Below, one piece after another: positions 56,700-63,767 of a stretch of DNA of 64,000 bases. The notes under the pieces were generated by a model that was given only the letters and a program-made list of their open reading frames with translations, was not told where the DNA came from and did no database searches. Source of the DNA: an unidentified bacterial endosymbiont (GTDB lineage: Bacteria > Pseudomonadota > Gammaproteobacteria > Enterobacterales > G038960095); the NCBI RefSeq assembly GCF_918320885.1, contig NZ_OU907312.1:992465-1056464 (forward strand), given 5' to 3'. Numbering within the stretch: the first letter of the stretch is position 1; each line of letters opens with the position of its first letter. A program made the translations under genes and the position numbers.

Positions 56700-59144
56700 A
56701 TGAACCACGATCCAGCTGAAAAAACCGCTACCGCCACCGCTTCCAAAGCCGCCAGTGATCAGCCGTTAATTATCAACGATAAGCAAACCACCTCGGGTGA
56801 TCTGGTGATCGATACCACCGCCTCTGAGGCCATTAAAGTAACCTCTACAGGCCGTTGGCAACATTATGGGGATATTGATGCTACTGGTAACTATTACGGT
56901 TTGTCGATCGGGGAGGGGGGGGGTGCTACCATTGACGGCAATACGACCACTGATGCAAAAACTTGGTACGGTATTAATTTAGCAGATCGGGCTCAATTAA
57001 CGATCAAAGGTTATTTAGTAACCAGTGGGAAACAACGTGGTGTTTATATGAGTTCAAGCGCTCACGTTGCAGTTAAGGGTAAAACGACGCTCTCTGGAGG
57101 AAGCGTTGAAGGATTATTTCTAGGATTAAGTGCCAATTGGTCTTCAGAAAGTGTGCTAATAGCGGATGGCAAAACTGCAATTGCTATTGAAGAGGCTGTA
57201 TTCAACCACCACAACGACCTGATAATTCAAGGCGCAAGTTGGGGGCTCACGATGAAAGGGGGTTCGGCAACTATCAACGGCAATGTTAGTTCTCAAGGAG
57301 AGACCGGTGGGGGCATCTCCTTAATAAATAGGGCCGAACTAGTGCTGGATGGGGATTTGGAGGTTAAGGGTAATACTGGCGTTACCATTGCGTCCATTAG
57401 CCAATGCTCTATTAAGAGTCCGGGGAAAATAGCTATTTCTGGAAAAGACAACGGCCTATCCGTGGGTAATCTCTGCCGCTTTAGTTCGGAAGGGCCCATG
57501 ACTCTGCACTCTACCCAAGGAACTGCTCTATCTATTAGTGATGCTGAGGCTTTTAATCATCAAGGCACACTGTTAGCAGAAAGTAATCAATCTGGGATGT
57601 CACTATCGGGTACCTTAGCTACCATAACCGGCCATACTACAGTCAATAGCAAAGGGAGTGCTAGTCTCTCTTTAAGTAAAGGAGGTCAACTCATCCTGAA
57701 TGGCCCCTTAGAGATCAACGCTGGAACAGTCGGGATTAGTATGAGTGGTAACAGTCAATTAACGGCGCCTAAGGCGGTGACTGTTGAATCCGAAACAGAA
57801 TCAGGCGTTAAGTTAAGTGAGCAGAGCTTGATTACCTTTAAAGGGCCAACCACTATTAGATCCAAACGATCGTCTAGCATTAATCTTGCCTCAGGTGCTA
57901 CTTGGAATTCCCGTACTCACTTGTCTTTAGAAAGTCCATTTAGCACGGCACTTGATGTTGGATCCGCTCAATTTGAACACCAAGGTTCTCTAAGTATTAA
58001 AGGAAAAAACGGTTTGCACCTGGCCGCCGGGGCGATCGTTGATATCCAAGGAACTGGAGAGGCGATCAGTGAGATCGTCAGTGAAGAGACCGCCCTACAG
58101 GTTGAAGCGGGCAGCTTCAACCATCGAGGTCAGTTGACGCTGAGCAGCCAAGGAAAGGGGATTTCATTATCTAAAGCGGGGCGGGTGGTGGTCGAGGGGG
58201 CGCTGGCAATGAATACCCCGGCAGCGGTTGCCGTGCAACTGGATGGGGCACACTTAGAACATCATGGAGCCCTCAGCCTCAATGGAGCGCCAGCCTTGGC
58301 CATTGAAGGCAAAACGCATACCGCCGGCATGCGCAGTGTGTTAGCCATCACCAACGCCAGCAGCGCCACTCTGAAGGTGAATCACCCACTCACCATCAAC
58401 AGCATCATGCTAGCCAACCCCGGCGCCCCTCAACCCCAGCAGGCTGGATCCACCGTGATCCTCGACAGCCCACAACTGAGCGTCCATGGCGTGATTGATC
58501 TCACCTCAACGACGGGCGGCAGCCTCACCTTAAACGGCGCTGGCACCCTGCAGCTGGATACACTCCACTGCAGCCCCGGCTCACGCCTCAATATTAACGG
58601 CGATTACCAAGTCGCGATTGGCAGCGTGATCTTTGATCTCGATAACGCCACCAAATCCCCGGCACAGTTAGCGTTTCACCTCAGCCCCAAAAACCAGCTA
58701 AAGATTGGCCAGTTTGTCCTGCCAAAGTCCAGCACTATCGCATCGGCGCCGATTATCGAGATCACTGGCAGCGATCTAGCAATCGATTTTGATCTGAAAA
58801 ACGTCGATATCGCTGCTTTTCCTGCGGGCCGTCATTGGGCCTACCAGGCCGAAGAGAAGGGAGCCCCGATTCGGCTGATCAGTGATGCCAGTGGCAGCTT
58901 AAAGACACCCGCCAGTGCCCAGCTCACCCTGATTCCCGCAGAGGAGAAGATGCCAGAGACCACCACCATTCACCAACTCACGCAAGCCCTCTCTGCCGAA
59001 GAGAGCAGCGAGGTCCCCGGCATCCGCCAGCGGCAGCTCTACTACTATAGCGCCGCCGGACAAGCCGCGCCGATCGCCCTGTTGACCAACGCCAGCAGCC
59101 TACTCATCCCCACCAGCTCGCAGCTAAGCAGCTCTCCCCCGTGA
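56700..59144 (+). CDS. Beta-solenoid repeat protein, autotransporter-passenger-like, no barrel
   Basis: An 814-residue protein with a strong AGGAGG site. Residues about 40-560 repeat every 23 residues or so with a pattern like G-hydrophobic-S-hydrophobic...G-x-L-x-I, predicting a right-handed beta-helix of roughly 20 rungs. A marker motif [FL][NE]H recurs at 168, 285, 425, 473 and 519, at spacings near multiples of 23. Residues 560-740 look like a passenger cap. There is no N-terminal signal peptide (MNHDPAEKTATATASK) and no C-terminal beta-barrel, so export is unexplained. It occupies the place of pilV after the pil genes. The 3' third is GC-richer than the 5' part. I infer an adhesin or surface factor. 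Confidence 0.7.
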   Translation: MNHDPAEKTATATASKAASDQPLIINDKQTTSGDLVIDTTASEAIKVTSTGRWQHYGDIDATGNYYGLSIGEGGGATIDGNTTTDAKTWYGINLADRAQLTIKGYLVTSGKQRGVYMSSSAHVAVKGKTTLSGGSVEGLFLGLSANWSSESVLIADGKTAIAIEEAVFNHHNDLIIQGASWGLTMKGGSATINGNVSSQGETGGGISLINRAELVLDGDLEVKGNTGVTIASISQCSIKSPGKIAISGKDNGLSVGNLCRFSSEGPMTLHSTQGTALSISDAEAFNHQGTLLAESNQSGMSLSGTLATITGHTTVNSKGSASLSLSKGGQLILNGPLEINAGTVGISMSGNSQLTAPKAVTVESETESGVKLSEQSLITFKGPTTIRSKRSSSINLASGATWNSRTHLSLESPFSTALDVGSAQFEHQGSLSIKGKNGLHLAAGAIVDIQGTGEAISEIVSEETALQVEAGSFNHRGQLTLSSQGKGISLSKAGRVVVEGALAMNTPAAVAVQLDGAHLEHHGALSLNGAPALAIEGKTHTAGMRSVLAITNASSATLKVNHPLTINSIMLANPGAPQPQQAGSTVILDSPQLSVHGVIDLTSTTGGSLTLNGAGTLQLDTLHCSPGSRLNINGDYQVAIGSVIFDLDNATKSPAQLAFHLSPKNQLKIGQFVLPKSSTIASAPIIEITGSDLAIDFDLKNVDIAAFPAGRHWAYQAEEKGAPIRLISDASGSLKTPASAQLTLIPAEEKMPETTTIHQLTQALSAEESSEVPGIRQRQLYYYSAAGQAAPIALLTNASSLLIPTSSQLSSSPP

Positions 59145-59231
59145 GTTCAGCGGCCTAAGTTAGGCGTGCCCGCCGATGGCTGAGGCCCGGAGGCCACCAC
59201 CGCGAGGTTAGCTGCGGCGGGTGAGTGTGAT

Positions 59232-59275
59232 CCCCTCAAGCCCAGCTGCGGGCCACCGCAGCTGGGCTTGAGGGG
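59232..59275. other. Perfect 20-bp-stem hairpin downstream of the solenoid gene
   Basis: The 301-bp gap 59145-59445 has no gene. Arms at 59232-59251 and 59256-59275 are perfectly complementary around a four-base GCCA loop. A second hairpin (GGGCT/AGCCC, about 59275-59290) follows, with a short T-run at 59304-59308. Further CCCGCCG/CGGCGGG pairing is possible upstream. It may be a strong bidirectional terminator between the solenoid gene and the convergent phage genes, or a structured RNA. Confidence 0.75.
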
Positions 59276-59445
59276 GGCTCTGAACAGCCCTTCTGGGTGA
59301 GGCTTTTTCCCTATTTTGTGCGGTTGTTTCCATCAACCAGCGGTGAAGCTGGTGCTCACGCAGTTCTTGCAGCAGGCTCAACCTTAGCCTACAGCACTAT
59401 AAGCTGCTAGCACGGTTAATAATGCCCCGTAGTGTTGTGACACTG

Positions 59446-60078
59446 CTATTCTCCATGAAGTGAGTCTAGGGGGTGAATCACCAGCTGATCACCGTCAAAA
59501 CAGCCTACTGTCGCACAATAGAGAGCGGGTAGGGCTGGATCGTTGATAGGGCCTAGCAATGCTTGGATCAGCAGCAGATCGCCGTCAAAACAACCCAGTT
59601 GCACGGAGCAATGACCTAACGATTTAACAGCGATGGTGAGCGCATAGGGGCGGCTGGCGGGTTTGGCATCATCGAGTAGCCGTTGCAGCTCGAGATAGGT
59701 CTCCTCAGAGATCCCGGTCTCTATGACAGACAATACAATAGTAAAGGTCCCGGGCGCTCCTGGTGGCGTGGTTTGCCACCACTCAGTAATTTTAAAATCC
59801 CCCGCAAAGGGGGCGATCACCCGTTTTAAGGCGCTGAGGGTGCCCTTGTGCTGATGGATATAGAAGGCGTTGCTGACCATCAAGCGTTTGGTAGCTTCTG
59901 GCCAGTTGGGATCCCAACGATCTACCGAACGGGCCCAGGCGAGATAGGGCAGCAGCGCTAAGGGGCAGTGTTCTGGGCTCCAGAGCTGGGTAATCGGCAG
60001 CGGACAGGGCTGATTGAGGGTATCGGCTAGCGCGCGCTTCAAGCGCGTGGCATTGGGTGGCAGCAGCTGGCTACTCAT
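59446..60078 (-). CDS. Phage tail protein I (P2 gpI-like)
   Basis: Baseplate-associated tail protein of 210 residues from the ATG at 60078, which overlaps gpJ by eight bases. It has the family pattern LLPPNATRLKRALADTL, LLPYLAWARSVDRWDPNWPE, HQHKGTLSALKRVIAPF and ITEWWQ. Two near-identical segments in the C-terminal part (VQLGCFDGDLLLI and ATVGCFDGDQLVIHP) look like a small internal repeat, unlike P2. In P2 the fibre gene H follows; here the operon ends. Confidence 0.9.
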   Translation of the reverse strand: MSSQLLPPNATRLKRALADTLNQPCPLPITQLWSPEHCPLALLPYLAWARSVDRWDPNWPEATKRLMVSNAFYIHQHKGTLSALKRVIAPFAGDFKITEWWQTTPPGAPGTFTIVLSVIETGISEETYLELQRLLDDAKPASRPYALTIAVKSLGHCSVQLGCFDGDLLLIQALLGPINDPALPALYCATVGCFDGDQLVIHPLDSLHGE

Positions 60079-60955
60079 CAGCCCCTTGGTAGCTGAGGTC
60101 AATCTGTTCACAATAAGCGGCTTGTTGGCTACTTAAGATTAGATCACCCGCGGGCGCTATCAGCTCGACCCGCTGTATCCCCTCCACCTGCAAGGTGGCG
60201 AACAGCACTGAGCAGCGAATATCCCGGCCCAAGCGCTGCAGTTGCTGGGTATACTGGATCACCTGTTGCCGGGAGGCGGCCATAATGGGTTCGATGGCTG
60301 GGCCTGGATAGAGCCATAATCCGGCGTTAATGCGATAGGGAACGATCTCGGCAGCTTGGACGGTTAGCCGATCGGCCACGGGTCGAACCGCCTCGCCAGA
60401 GAGCGCTTGTTCAACCGTGATCAGTAACTCTGTGGAAGCGGCACCAGTGGTCTCACTGGAGAGCAGGGTGACGACCACGGTGGCGGGTTGAGGACTCTCG
60501 ACACTGGCATCAATCACCCGGCCATCGGCTGACAAGGCCCGATAGCGATAGGCGGCGAGGGAGCCAGCCACCGATAGCCCTTCAAACGCCTGCGGCACCC
60601 GAGCGCGCAGGCTGCTATCGCTCTCATAGCAAGGCACCACGGGCGGGTTAGCCTGAGGATCTCCAGGGGTCACGAGCCGCCTGGAGACATTGACGTTAGC
60701 CGCTAACTGCTCTAAATCGGCACCGACCGCAAAAGCCAATAACACGGAGCAGGCGGCATCATTAATGCGGGCTCGCAGCTGGAGTTCCCGGTAGGCGGCT
60801 AGCTCTAGTAGTTTGATCACGGGATCGGATTCCAGTGGTGCCTCCCAGCGCTCGCCCATCAGAGTACGAAACAGCGCTAACAGCTGCTGATAAAGGTTCT
60901 CAAAGTCTAGAGACTCCAACACCTCAGGGGGTGGCAGTTGTGCCAGATCGATCAC
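60071..60955 (-). CDS. Baseplate assembly protein J (P2 gpJ-like)
   Basis: Baseplate wedge protein of 294 residues, the typical length near 300. Family stretches are the N-terminal IDLAQLPPPEVLESLDFENLYQQLL, ELQLRARINDAACSVLLAFAVGADLEQLAANVNVSR, RARVPQAFEGLSVAGSLAAYRYRAL and VASPQP-like ASVESPQPATVVVTLL. It is intact and overlaps both W (four bases) and I, showing coupled translation in the tail operon. Confidence 0.95.
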   Translation of the reverse strand: MIDLAQLPPPEVLESLDFENLYQQLLALFRTLMGERWEAPLESDPVIKLLELAAYRELQLRARINDAACSVLLAFAVGADLEQLAANVNVSRRLVTPGDPQANPPVVPCYESDSSLRARVPQAFEGLSVAGSLAAYRYRALSADGRVIDASVESPQPATVVVTLLSSETTGAASTELLITVEQALSGEAVRPVADRLTVQAAEIVPYRINAGLWLYPGPAIEPIMAASRQQVIQYTQQLQRLGRDIRCSVLFATLQVEGIQRVELIAPAGDLILSSQQAAYCEQIDLSYQGADE

Positions 60956-61284
60956 CAGGCCATCACTAAAACGATAGGGGAAGCCGCATAGTGGCCCCGG
61001 ATATTAAAATGAATGGAGCCCTCAATAATGGCCTCCACCTGGACTGCCGTGAGTTTGAGCCGCGGCTCCCAGCGGCTGATGGCCCGTGCGGCTTCTGCCT
61101 GCACCGCGGAGATCCAGCCGCGGTTAATTGGTAAATCGACATAGCGTGGCAGCTCTGAGCCATACTCTGGTCGCATGCGGCGGCTGCCGAGCGGGGTGGT
61201 CAAAATATCTTTAATGGATTGCTGCAGATGGGCCACCCCAGACAGCGGGGCACCACTGCTGCGATGCATGCCGGTTAATTCCAT
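60952..61284 (-). CDS. Baseplate protein W (gp25-like)
   Basis: Wedge protein of the gp25/W family, 110 residues. Conserved parts are SIKDILTTPLGSRRMRPEYGSELPRYVDLPIN and the C-terminal VEAIIEGSIHFNIRG. This fold resembles T4 gp25, at the base of the sheath, so its presence implies a contractile tail. The neighbour V, normally directly upstream, is separated by an inserted toxin-antitoxin pair of about 700 bp on the other strand. Confidence 0.93.
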   Translation of the reverse strand: MELTGMHRSSGAPLSGVAHLQQSIKDILTTPLGSRRMRPEYGSELPRYVDLPINRGWISAVQAEAARAISRWEPRLKLTAVQVEAIIEGSIHFNIRGHYAASPIVLVMAW

Positions 61285-61318
61285 ACCTATACCTACCCTG
61301 CAGATATGCTATGATTAC

Positions 61319-61341
61319 AACCATGGATATCAACTATGGTT
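61319..61341. promoter_or_regulatory. Inverted repeat before the antitoxin, candidate operator
   Basis: AACCAT (61319-61324) and ATGGTT (61336-61341) form an inverted repeat that overlaps TATAAT (61341-61346), a good -10 hexamer. Phd-type antitoxins usually repress their own promoter through such palindromes. The closeness to the ATG at 61350 would leave almost no leader, so the true promoter may lie further upstream. Confidence 0.45.
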
Positions 61342-61349
61342 ATAATTAT

Positions 61350-61583
61350 ATGACACTACAAACCACGATCGGGGCCGGAGATTTCAAAACAAAATGCCTA
61401 AAACTATTGGATGTGGTCGCGGATACTCGGCAACCGCTGATCATTACTAAACATGGAAAAGCGGTGGCTAAGCTGATTCCTATGCCGCCCCCAACGGAAC
61501 TCTTTGGTGCCTTAGCTGGCAGCGTGTTGCGAGAGGAAGATATTGTTTCACCCCTTAAAAATGAGTGGGCAGCTTCTTTATGA
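61350..61583 (+). CDS. Phd/YefM-type antitoxin
   Basis: A 77-residue antitoxin from the ATG at 61350 (in-frame ATGs also occur at 61311 and 61323). The Phd/YefM DNA-binding pattern is IGAGDFKTKCLKLLDVVADTRQPLIITKHGKAVAKLIP. The C-terminal tail (LFGALAGSVLREEDIVSPLKNEWAASL) is the expected toxin-binding part. Its stop overlaps the toxin start (ATGA), giving a coupled pair. It is on the strand opposite to the phage tail genes. Confidence 0.92.
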   Translation: MTLQTTIGAGDFKTKCLKLLDVVADTRQPLIITKHGKAVAKLIPMPPPTELFGALAGSVLREEDIVSPLKNEWAASL

Positions 61584-61999
61584 AAGCAGTGTTGTTAGAT
61601 ACCCATGTCTTAGTCTGGTTGCTGGAGGGCAGTGAACGACTAAAAGCAACTTCACGAAGCGTCATTCAAAAAGCCTCCAATAATGATGCTCTGTTTGTAT
61701 CTGCGATCACTCCCTGGGAGATCGCTATGCTGGTTAGAAAAGATCGTTTAGTCCTTAATAGAGAGGTCAAGGAGTGGCTGCAAACCGCGTTGGCACTTCC
61801 TGGGATCTGCCTTCATCCACTCTCTGTAGAAATAGCAGTGGCCAGTACTTGTCTACCCGGCAATCTTCACCTTGATCCTGCTGATCGGATTATTGTAGCC
61901 ACTGCACGTCATCTAGGGGCTACTTTGGTAACAGCTGACCGCTGTTTGCTAGATTTTGGTACATTGGGTCATCTTAAATGCCTAGCAGCCAGTTCGTAA
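61580..61999 (+). CDS. PIN-domain toxin (VapC-like ribonuclease)
   Basis: A 139-residue PIN-domain protein. The acidic metal-binding residues are Asp7 (VLLDTH), Glu47 (TPWEIAM), Asp99/Asp102 (LDPADRIIVATA) and Asp120 (LVTADR). VapC toxins cut specific RNAs, often tRNA or rRNA; the target here is unknown. The pairing with a Phd-type antitoxin and the four-base overlap mark a type II module. Its 3' end lies eight bases before the end of the convergent phage V pseudogene. Confidence 0.93.
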   Translation: MKAVLLDTHVLVWLLEGSERLKATSRSVIQKASNNDALFVSAITPWEIAMLVRKDRLVLNREVKEWLQTALALPGICLHPLSVEIAVASTCLPGNLHLDPADRIIVATARHLGATLVTADRCLLDFGTLGHLKCLAASS

Positions 62000-62006
62000 A
62001 AGGCAG

Positions 62007-62585
62007 TTAATGCGGTGGCGTAGTCTCGGCGTTACTGCCCTGGGCTTGATGGCGATGATGCTGCAGGCTAATGCCCTCGGCGTGGATATCCCCAGTCACC
62101 TGGATTGAGCCCTCCACCCGTAGTTCCCCTTGAAGGAGCAGTTGCGGGGCTTTAATTGTGACGATGTCACTACTCTCAATGGTGATCGTCTATGCAGTGC
62201 TGATCGTGATGGTTTGGATCCCCGCCACCCCCAAAGTGCTGGTTTGCCAGTCATACAGCAGTTGGGCACCATCGGGCAGACGGAGCGCTATCGTTTGCGG
62301 CTGCTGATCGGCTGGCTGATAGGTCTCGGTATAGAAGCTGGTCAAAATAAAGCCGAGCTCAGGCATGCCAGAGGCAGAGAGTAGCAGACACTGCTCCCCG
62401 ACTGTTGGCGGACACCAGCTGGTGACTTGACCGGCACGACTCTGCCAAGGCAGCCAAGCTGAGATCCAGTCACCGACCTGTACCCGAGCGCGGGCGGTGG
62501 TATAGTCGATAGCGGCGATAGTGCCTGGTTGAATCATCGCTGCTAGCCGTCGATCCAGCTCAGCCACCACAAATCCTGCTAGCAT
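62007..62585 (-). pseudogene. Phage baseplate spike protein V (P2 gpV-like) with an in-frame TAG
   Basis: The ATG at 62585 opens a frame with TIAAIDYTTARARVQVGDWISAWLPW and VGEQCLLLSASGMPELGFIL, typical of gpV. It stops at a TAG (62190-62192) after GIQTITISTA. The same frame then continues with TITIESSDIVTIKAPQLLLQGELRVEGSIQVTGDIHAEG and the H-x-H-rich end LQHHRHQAQG to a TAA at 62007-62009. Without the amber the protein would be about 192 residues. The end is the tip that coordinates metal in gpV trimers. Either a nonsense mutation or a read-through codon. Confidence 0.85.
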
Positions 62586-63112
62586 GCTCGCTCCTCAATC
62601 AGTTGATAGCTAGAGGGCAGGCTCTCATCTGCGGTGAAACCAACGACTAAGCTCATGCCACTTTCATCCCTGTAGGGCCACACTACCCTACCTAGATGAA
62701 GTTCATGCGACCACTCCACACTCCAGGCCAGATAGCCTTCTAAATCAGATTTAATCAGCGCCTCACCCATCCGGCTCAGCTTGGCTTGGGTGATCGGCAA
62801 ACCCCACTGCTCATGGGTTAGGGCCACCGCCACTTGGGCTGCGAGCTTGCGCACGGAGAGCTCGGCCTGCGGCTGATTAGGATCGACCATCACTCTAGCC
62901 TGTAGGTGGGCGACTAGCGCGGTTTCACCGGTACCCGGATCGTCGCCAGGCTCTAGTTCAGTCAGTTCGATCAGTACTGCTGGCAAGGCTAGCGTGCGTT
63001 GAATCGCCGGATAGGCGGCAATCCACACGGGTGCCTTTAACTTGCACTGTAGGCCATGAACAATGGCTTGGTGCAAACTGGCCAAGGAGATCAGCGTCGT
63101 GTGGTGATTCAT
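62579..63112 (-). CDS. Phage tail terminator-like protein (U position)
   Basis: A 177-residue phage protein between the Z-like gene and V. The N-terminal part (LHQAIVHGLQCKLKAPVWIAAYP) and the middle (AHLQARVMVDPNQPQAELSVRKLAAQVAVALTHEQWG) resemble small tail completion or terminator proteins. I assign it mainly from position, which matches U after Z in lambdoid phages. It overlaps both neighbours by a few bases. The sequence is intact. Confidence 0.6.
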   Translation of the reverse strand: MNHHTTLISLASLHQAIVHGLQCKLKAPVWIAAYPAIQRTLALPAVLIELTELEPGDDPGTGETALVAHLQARVMVDPNQPQAELSVRKLAAQVAVALTHEQWGLPITQAKLSRMGEALIKSDLEGYLAWSVEWSHELHLGRVVWPYRDESGMSLVVGFTADESLPSSYQLIEERAC

Positions 63113-63462
63113 GTTTTAGCCAATGCCTGGTGGATCGCATAGTTCACCTCTTGAGCCAAAAGGGTCAACAGGCGCGGGCGGAGCTGGCGGGCGGCCGCGG
63201 TAAAGGCCGCTTCTCCGGCACTAGACCAGGCCAGTGTAACGGTGCCATAGCGAGCTGATTTTGGGAAAAAATAGAGCCGTTTTTTAATCAGCTTCTGCGG
63301 GATTTTGGTCTGTTGGCTGATCGCTTTGGCCGTTTGCGTGGCGATCCAGCGACTGCTCTTTTTCAGCGTGCGGCGCTAGGCTGTTTGGCAGGCTTGGGCC
63401 CCCAAGGGGCGCAGTTTTCGCATCACTGCTTCCACATCCAGGGTGACGGTTAACGTGGTCAA
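63109..63462 (-). pseudogene. Phage minor tail protein Z-like, with an in-frame TAG
   Basis: One frame runs from a TTG at 63462 (overlapping the previous stop) to a TGA at 63109-63111, with a single TAG at 63376-63378. The residues read LTVTLDVEAVMRKLRPLG, the stop after ACQTA, then RRTLKKSSRW and AKAISQQTKIPQKLIKKRLYF. The latter part resembles gpZ, which has a basic stretch of this kind. A start downstream of the amber is possible but would lose the N-terminus. Length about 117 residues. Confidence 0.65.
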
Positions 63463-63767
63463 TCAAGCGGCCTTAATAACAGGACCGTCAGTCCAGTGCT
63501 GTCGGGCTCAATCCCCACCACCGTGTAATCAAGGGCGCTAAAGCTCACCAGCGTGCCGGTGCTGATGGTTGGGGCATCCTCCTCTCTAATCACCAGGTGT
63601 GGCTCAAGGAGGCCGGTAGTTAATTGGCCCAACTGTGGGGCTAGCCAGGGGGCGGAAAACATCCCTTGGCAGGGCTTCCCAGCCATCTCTACGGTATCGG
63701 AGAGTAACTCAAAGAGTCGTGCATCCTGGGCAGTGACCAGATCACGAAAAGGTTGTCCGGTGATCAT
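63459..63767 (-). CDS. Phage head-tail joining protein, FII-like
   Basis: A 102-residue phage protein following the capsid gene with an ATGA overlap. It has the size and position of lambda FII-type connectors, with a short helical start (FRDLVTAQDARLFELL) and a beta-rich body ending VSFSALDYTVVGIEPDSTGLTVLLLRPLD. The assignment is from context and general shape rather than from strong motifs. Intact. Confidence 0.6.
   Translation of the reverse strand: MITGQPFRDLVTAQDARLFELLSDTVEMAGKPCQGMFSAPWLAPQLGQLTTGLLEPHLVIREEDAPTISTGTLVSFSALDYTVVGIEPDSTGLTVLLLRPLD

Noticed and set aside
63284-63466. 60-codon minus-strand ORF
   Set aside because: Out of phase with the Z-like frame, which carries the recognisable sequence.
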